NCBI GenBank assembly: GCA_003427395.1
Contig: BFEA01000505.1
Span: forward strand, 457,427-492,339
Length of the DNA stretch: 34,913 bases
Reading direction: 5' to 3'
From: Chara braunii
Taxonomy: Eukaryota; Streptophyta; Charophyceae; Charales; Characeae
Shown here: positions 29,393 through 34,913 of the stretch, piece by piece
How the letters are laid out: each line of letters opens with the position of its first letter
Position numbering within the stretch: position 1 is the first letter of the stretch
The notes under the pieces: model-generated
The model's input: only the letters and a program-made list of their open reading frames with translations
Told to the model about the DNA's origin: nothing
The model's database searches: none
Program-made: the position numbers and the translations under genes

Positions 29393-29848
29393 CCCACACG
29401 ATCGTCTGCCGATGGCCTGGCTCTACCGCTCCGAAGACGAATTCGAGGAGATTTCCTTCCGCTTCCGTTCTCCAGGCCTGGATGATTAGCAGCTCCATGC
29501 TCTCCCTCGCGGCACGATGCTCCCTGTCCCGTGTCCACGTCAGCTCCACTTCGACCAGGCACAACGAAAGAGTGAGGTAGTGCTCACACCAGATCTCCCA
29601 GTGTCTCGGCTCGATGAGAGGGACGACAAGTGGCTGGAGACAGAAAGAAAGACGAGGATGGAGAGCAGACTGCCAGAAAGTGGGGAAGAGAGAGGGGAGG
29701 GTAAAGGTTGAAAACAGGGACTGGTTTATTAAGGGCCCCGAAAGGGAGCGAGTTCTAGAAGCACCACCACTGGCTCGCGTCGGGACGTGCGAAGCCCACC
29801 AGCGTCGATGTTGTTGGTGACGACAAGATTGCCACTGTGCCGTGCAAG
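29393..29848 (-). other. Region downstream of the third ORF in copy B
   Basis: Lies between the third ORF stop (29849) and the copy C junction. A minus-strand frame (from 29861) is open for most of it and includes VELTWTRDREHRAARESMEL and IQAWRTEAEGNLLEFVFGAV, which look coding-like. No counterpart exists in copy A, which is cut earlier. It may be the continuation of the third ORF after a frameshift, 3' UTR, or a captured sequence. It shows no similarity to the LTR of A or C that I can see. Confidence 0.35.
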
Positions 29849-30208
29849 CTACTGGTTCCACTCCGCCGCCAGCTGGTCAACCCACTGCCTCAGTGATACC
29901 CAAATGGTCGTATGCTGTAGCGGATCCACCGTGTTAATATCTCCGCTGAAGACAACGATGGTGGACACGTGCCTGACTCCCGAGATTGAAAGCCGCCGAT
30001 AAGCCGATGCCTCGGCCAATACGAGTGTTTGGCTATGAGCCGCAAAACGAAATTTCGCCGCCGTGTATACTCCTGTGGTGCTGAAGAACTGCGCACATCG
30101 GAGAGAATCCAGACTGAGCCATAGATGATGGACTTGTCTAATCGCCGAAATGTCGTAACGTGGCGCCAGCAGGTGCTCGCCGAGAACTCGATCGGTGAGG
30201 AAACTCAT
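29849..30208 (-). CDS. Third ORF of copy B, overlapping the integrase stop
   Basis: 119 codons from the ATG at 30208 to TAG at 29851-29849. The start overlaps the integrase stop as ATGA (30208-30205), the same junction as copy A, which would suit termination-reinitiation or a separate message. The product begins MSFLTDRVLGEHLLAPR and contains TAAKFRFAAHSQTLVLAEA, GVRHVSTIVVFSGDINTV and SLRQWVDQLAAEW. No transmembrane segment, signal peptide or known motif is visible. The first about 30 codons differ from copy A mostly at synonymous positions. The stop may be a mutation, since nearby frames stay coding-like. Function unknown. Confidence 0.55.
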   Translation of the reverse strand: MSFLTDRVLGEHLLAPRYDISAIRQVHHLWLSLDSLRCAQFFSTTGVYTAAKFRFAAHSQTLVLAEASAYRRLSISGVRHVSTIVVFSGDINTVDPLQHTTIWVSLRQWVDQLAAEWNQ

Positions 30209-31678
30209 GGCGATGGTAATGGGGACGAAGTATCTGAGGGAGAGCGAGACAGAAAAGGAGAAACGGATGATAAGCAGTCGTCGTCCTCTTCCGCAGCGGA
30301 GGAGGAGACAGACGAAAGTGGAGATGGAGATGATGGAAGAGTCCGTAGATATGACACGTGGTGAGTGATTGGTCGAGCCGATCGGGTGCCGGAGACCTCA
30401 GACACGAGCCGCACGGTGTTCACGTCGTTCAGTCCGAGCTCGACTACGCGAAATCCCCCGAAGAATACCCTGGCGAGCACATTTCCTCACCTGCACGACC
30501 TCCCCTAACTTATACTGGGGCTGTGGTCCCGCATTCCCATTTCGGGCCTCGTAACTGCGGATCTGTCGGCCGTGGGCCAACTTAGTCATCTTTTGACGCT
30601 TTCGGGCCAATCGGGGAAGGGACTGCTCCATCAACTCCATATGTCGCTTGGCTTTGTCCCGAACCATGACCCTCGTGGGTCGCCGGTTCAACGAAGATTC
30701 GTCTGGGAGGCTCGGTATTGAAACGCAAGCCACACTATTGGTCCGTAATTGGAAAGGGCTTAGGCCCGTTGATTCGTGAGGCGTCCCCCGGTGGACCGCC
30801 AAGATGTGATCCACGATGTCAGGCCAGAGTCTCGGATCCCGTGCCGCGATGTTTCGTCGCAACGAAGTCTTTATCACCCTATTTGTGTTTTCTACCAGCC
30901 CGTTAGATTGTGACATCTGAGGCGCAGTATTTCGAATGGCGACGCCATGTATGACTAGGTTCCTTAAAACTTCTCTTCTGAATTCTACCCCATTATCGGT
31001 CAGAATCTCCTCCGTGTCCTGATGCATTCCTAGAAGACGGTTGACGTACCGCGCGATTTCAGTCGCCTGTCATGTGCGACACGGATATGCCTCGATCCAT
31101 TTTGAGAACTGATGTACAAATACCAGTAGGATTGAATATTCACAACTATTAGGTCCAAGAGGCACCACAATATCAGTGGTATCCATGTTAACCCTCTGAA
31201 AGGGCCGTTCAACTACCGTCGGCACTATCGATCTCGGTGGCTTAATCGGCGCCTTGTCAGCATCGCAGACTTGACAATTTTGGATGATGAATTTGACATC
31301 GTCGCGGATATTGGACCAATACCACTCATTTTTGTCGATGGCTGCCTCCGTAATTCGGACGGCAAAATGCGCGGCAATTTCTTCATGCGTCGTCTTAACC
31401 CAGTCATACCTCATGAACGGGTGCGGCACTACCATCCAAATCCCACTACCGCCCGTCTTCCGTTTTTTTAATCGACCCTCGTTCCAGCGATAGTCCCGAG
31501 CCCTTTCATTGTCCCTCCTCCGGTCCTCCTTAGTGAAGCCCTGGAGGGGGTTACCTACCAAGGTGGCAATCAGAGCAATATCTGTCCATACCTCGGCCCT
31601 TCTAAATTTTTGGGTATTTTCTAACCCTTCTGACGTGGCGTCGAGAAATCGAGCCTCGGTCGGGATTTTATCGACCCA
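30205..31678 (-). pseudogene. Integrase of copy B
   Basis: The zinc-binding part has THEEIAAHF and NCQVCDADK (HHCC complete). The core has NMDTTDIVVPLG (first Asp), ILTDNGVEFRREVL (second Asp) and SNGLVENTNRVIK (Glu), so the DDE triad is intact by sequence. A stop after WIEAYPCRT at about 31070 and a frameshift near 30480 break the frame. The C-terminal part (to 30205) has FRVVELGLNDVNTVRLV and HHVSYLRTLP, then a Ser/Pro/acidic tail; no chromodomain signature is seen. The upstream linker (31678-31450) with ARFLDATSEGLENTQKFRR joins it to the PHD-like finger. Confidence 0.9.
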
Positions 31679-32017
31679 GCACAAGGGGCACAACCAGGGC
31701 TTATCACCATTTTTGTACTGAATGCAAGAGTCATGGGCTTGTGCGACACACTGCCGACAATCTACCCAATCGACATATCCTTCCCCAGTAGGATGCATAG
31801 GGATGGAATAAACGCGTGAAATTGCTTCGTAAAAATAGCAAAACTTGTCGGGAAGAGAGAGAAGAGATGAAGGTGAGAGGGGAGAGAGGGGTGTTGTAGG
31901 ATTACCTTCGTCGCCCATTGCCACTTGTCTGCTTCTTGCCACGTGGAAGAACTGCCACTTGTCCGTACTTGGGTCCGTTCGTTGATTATGGTGCCTTCCA
32001 CGGAATGAGTTCTTCAC
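31679..32017 (-). pseudogene. PHD-like zinc finger and leader between RNase H and integrase, copy B
   Basis: In the open frame 32017-31070, residues 60-113 read as a PHD finger: C60, Y63 (Cys in copy A), C87, C90, H95, C98, C110, C113, with the diagnostic WLCPLC end (DKPWLCPLC). The spacing fits C4HC3. The preceding 55 residues are Ser/Pro/Leu-rich. The same frame continues without break into the integrase zinc-binding region, so the finger is fused to integrase. The frame begins at a GTG and would be part of the polyprotein. PHD fingers commonly bind histone H3; a role in chromatin targeting is an inference. Confidence 0.72.
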
Positions 32018-32028
32018 CTTTAGGTACC

Positions 32029-33455
32029 TTAGCGAGTCGATGTAGACATGTCATCCCGTCGGCGTTCCCATGCCTTCCGATGGATGATATCGAAGTCGTA
32101 CTCCTGCAGGCGCACTGCCCAACGCCCAATCATGTCCGTGTAGTTAGTGAGCCTCTTCAGAGCCAACAGCGGCTTGTGATCCGTCACCAGAAGAAACTTT
32201 TGTCCGTAGAGATACGGATGGAAGTGTTGGATTCCCCAGACCACCGCGTAGCATTCGCCTTGCGGGGCCGATCGTTCCTCCGCTCATCTGGCACCGTGCG
32301 TGATGCGTATTCGATGACGTGTTCACGATCGCCGTTCCTCTTTTGCACTAGAATGGCGGAAATGGCCTCCGGCTGCCAGTCCGTGATGAGAATGAATTGT
32401 TTTGTAGGGTCCGGCCGGATCAGAATGGGTATCGTAGCCAGGGCGTCCTTGAAAGTGGGGAAGGTCTGCTTGCATTCGGCGTTCCAACTAAGAGGTTGGT
32501 CCTTTCGCAGCAAGTTCGTCAGGGGCCTTGCTATCGCGGCNAAACCCTTGATGAAGCGACGATAGTACGATGCCAGTCCCAAGAAGGCTCGAACCTGCGT
32601 CAGTGACGTGGGAACGGGGACATCTTTCACCGCCGCGACCTTTCTCGAATCTGGCCGCAGTCCTCCGCGTGTCACCCATATAACCCAAAAACGAGATTTC
32701 TGAGAGAAAAAACTCGCTCTTCTCGAGCGCGATTTTGAACCCAGCGTCTCTTGAGCTCCCAGTGTCCACTCGATATGTTGTGCGTGCCCGTGATAGGTCT
32801 CCGAGTAGACTAGGATGTCGTCCATGTACACAATAACACAAAAGTTAATCATCCCCTGAGTTAGCCGCGTCTTGTTGACGAAGTTCTGAAACGTCACATT
32901 CATAGCTCGCTGGAACGTGGCAGGCGCGTTGCAAATCCCCATAGGACACCGAACCCACTGCCACGTGCCTTCAAACAGTACAAAGGCCGTTTTCGGTCGA
33001 TCTTCCTCCTTAACCAAGATATGGTGGAAACTGTGGCGAATGTCAAATTTATTGAAGTGATTAGCACATACAATCGCATCAAGCAAATCATCAATCCTGG
33101 GAAGGGGGTACACATCTTTGATCGTGATAACATTCAGCTTGCGACAATCGATGCATATATGAATCGATCCATTCTTTTTGGGCACCAATACTACCGGAAA
33201 TGACCACGGCCCAGTAGCAGGTTCGATTCATCCATTGGCTTCGAACTCCCGGATCCACTGGAGAGCCGTTTTTTGTTCTACCAGGGAGTATCTGTAAGGC
33301 TTACAGTGAATCGGGGGATGGTTTCCTATTTGAATCTCGTGTTGTATGACTAGCGACAGTCCAATGTTTATGTTCGTCACGGTAATCGATCCCTGGTATT
33401 CCTTCAGAATGTCCGCGATGAGGTGATGAATTTCATCGGGTACATAATGGGGCAC
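32029..33455 (-). pseudogene. Reverse transcriptase-RNase H of copy B
   Basis: Pre-RT region HYVPDEIHHLIADILKEYQG, then a TGA at 33230-33228 where a Trp codon is likely, then RT: ICIDCRKLNVITIKDVYPL, FDIRHSFHHIL, GICNAPATFQRA and YMDDILVYS (32828-32817), so the catalytic pair is intact here. A pair of frameshifts scrambles about 25 residues after WTLGA. RNase H has ITDWQPEAI, then a frameshift, then VTDHKPLLALKRL and DFDIIHRK in the 32244-32029 frame. One N base lies in the connection region. Confidence 0.93.
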
Positions 33456-33482
33456 GTGTAGCTCGTATGACTGGTCCCATAT

Positions 33483-34338
33483 TTACACGTCGATTTGTTT
33501 CATACTTACCCGTCTTGTGGGTTCGGGTGGAGGGGCAGAAATGAAAGAATTGTCCGATCGCCAGGAAAATACCGTAGCCATCATTTGCGCATCCTGTTCC
33601 CGAATGGCCATGTGTTCTTTTGGGGTAACTCCATCGTGAATGTCCTGCCATGGTATGGGTTTTGTTGCGATTTTGATCCCGAGTCTATTAGATTCAGTTT
33701 CGGTGCGCTCAGGGGGTTCCAAAGAATTGGCTTCCGCCCCTAAGCGTAGCAGTTGTATCTCTTTTGCAGGCGGCAAAAGAGATCGTGGCAAACTCGTGTT
33801 ATCACAGAAATGTCTTTTGTCATCATATCGTGCAAGAAGAGGAGAGATACCTTCGTACAGAGTTCGAGGGGGTTCCAAAGAATCGACCATCCTTGATATC
33901 TGTACGAGAGGTTCACCCTGAATCATTGCTTGTGTTCTTTGCAAGTTTCGATCAGTCAGGCTCAGAGGTTTTTCGTTCGTTCGTTGTGCAAGGTATTAGA
34001 TGCGTTGTCGCGCCAGTTTCAGAATTGGCACATCGTCCTCGTCACGACTGTCCACATCTTTCGATGATTGCTCATCGTCTGCGTAGTTTTCCCAGGTGAT
34101 TACACGGAGAGGTGCCGCCATCACCTGGAAAACTTGTGGGGCTATATTAACAGAAGTGTGAACGGTCAGTTCCATAGGCATGGCATAGGGTTTTCCTCCT
34201 GTATTTCGGAGGATAATCGATCGTCTTCCGAAGTCCAAGTTTGGCTCGCAGAGCCATAAGAGCAGGTAGGCCCACGAGAACATCATAAGTGTTGACGTCC
34301 AATACTACGACATCTCCCAGAGCGTGCACCTTTCCCAA
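33483..34338 (-). pseudogene. Protease C-terminal part and pre-RT linker of copy B
   Basis: Begins GKVHALGDVVVLDVNTYDVL with VGLPAL, the second half of the retropepsin fold; the Asp-Ser-Gly half is missing. After a frameshift the acidic SRDEDD part follows (34286-33996), then the linker frame 33944-33483 with MVDSLEPPRTLYEGISPLL and DGVTPKEHMAIREQDAQMM. It ends just upstream of the RT frame. Confidence 0.8.
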
Positions 34339-34560
34339 CACCTATGTTACCGCGCGTTCATTGAACGCACGTTCCGCGTTCAGTTTTTGAACGCTGTGAA
34401 CGCGCATTTAGTGAACGTTCCTGAACGCGATTGACGCATTTGCGCAGGGATCTGTCGGGGCTAGGGGGGTGCCTCTGAGGCTATGGGGGCGTCGGCGGTG
34501 TTTAGGTGAGCCTGTGGGGAGGTCGTATGTCCAAAAAAAAAAAAAAAAAAAAAAGGCTCG
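34339..34560. repeat. GC-rich palindromic patch with A run
   Basis: Repeated GAACGC and GCGTTC units give short hairpins, for example CGTTCATTGAACG (about 34353) and CGTTCAGTTTTTGAACG (about 34377). An A run of about 23 bases lies at 34532-34554. It abuts the broken right end of copy B. Confidence 0.7.
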
Positions 34561-34697
34561 CGTTTCGTCGCGGGGCGATATATAGCGGGGGCAGCGTTCG
34601 CACGCAACACAGTCGTGCATGGCGCGTCAAGCGTTCCCCGTATTCACTTCGCAAAGTGTTGCACACGCACTGCGAACGAGTGAACGCACGCACGCGT

Positions 34698-34762
<65 letters not shown>

Positions 34763-34913
34763 CGCCATAGCGCGTTCACGCGGACCCGAGTAGTGGGCCT
34801 GACCCGAGGAGAGAGCATGGATCTGGCCCGAGGAGAGAGCGAGTCCCGTGGGGAGAGCGAGTCCCGTGGGGACATCAGTGTGGGTATGCACGACTTACTG
34901 GGACAGATCAGCT
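34561..34913. repeat. GC-rich sequence with AG microsatellite and short tandem repeats
   Basis: CGCG-rich sequence leads into an AG microsatellite (about 34711-34760). After it, GAGAGAGC and GCGAGTCCCGTGGGGAGA units repeat two or three times (about 34805-34870). No gene is recognised. Confidence 0.8.

Larger units (their letters stand above)
29393..34338 (-). mobile_element. Ty3/gypsy copy B, 3' half
   Basis: Minus strand: protease C-terminal part, linker, RT, RNase H, PHD-like finger, integrase and third ORF, in the same order as copy A. The right end is cut at about 34338 just before the GKVHALGD segment; unrelated GC-rich DNA follows. The left end meets copy C at about 29392. Neither LTR is present. 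Together C and B cover the element except for roughly 160 nt of protease, so they may derive from one insertion. Confidence 0.9.

Overview
This is repeat-dense eukaryotic nuclear DNA with no intact host gene that I can support. Three observations point to the green-plant/streptophyte lineage: Ty3/gypsy elements whose primer-binding site matches plant initiator tRNA-Met, U6 snRNA retro-copies whose 3' end resembles plant U6, and a plant-style LINE zinc-binding tail. The species cannot be fixed from sequence alone; a charophyte-type genome is only a guess. Scattered N bases and two N gaps (10372-11027, 22895-23034) show a draft assembly.

The main content is one Ty3/gypsy family in three pieces. 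Copy A (minus strand, 9121 down to about 212) runs LTR, gag, protease, RT-RNase H, PHD-like finger, integrase and a third ORF. Frameshifts, stops, an internal deletion and an altered RT catalytic box show it is dead. Copy C (plus, 25188-29392) is the 5' half: LTR, gag and the start of protease. Copy B (minus, 34338 down to 29393) is the 3' half: protease, linker, RT, RNase H, PHD-like finger, integrase, third ORF. C and B meet tail to tail at about 29392 and carry nearly complementary halves, so they may be one rearranged element.

Three parts of this family are unusual. (1) The presumed LTR is about 2.4-2.6 kb and carries, downstream of its TATA box and upstream of the primer-binding site, a cysteine-rich reading frame whose differences between A and C fall largely at third codon positions. 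(2) A PHD-type zinc finger lies between RNase H and integrase. (3) A third ORF starts at an ATGA overlap with the integrase stop in both A and B, and its early codons again differ mainly at synonymous sites.

The middle (9122-25187) is a mosaic. It holds a LINE 3' end interrupted by copy A, a second retroposon family present twice in opposite orientation, two copies of a composite tRNA-derived SINE with two Pol III promoter-like modules, and another tRNA-like SINE head. It also holds dispersed and tandem repeats, three or four U6-derived retro-fragments with A tails, and four small inverted-repeat elements (MITEs) with GGGC- or GGTG-type ends and 3-bp target duplications. Three of these MITEs are packed between 23827 and 25065, one with a retroposon nested in it. 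Long CTC/TCC, TCA/GAT, poly-T and AG microsatellites make many spurious open frames. The right end (34339-34913) is GC-rich palindromic and AG-repeat DNA.
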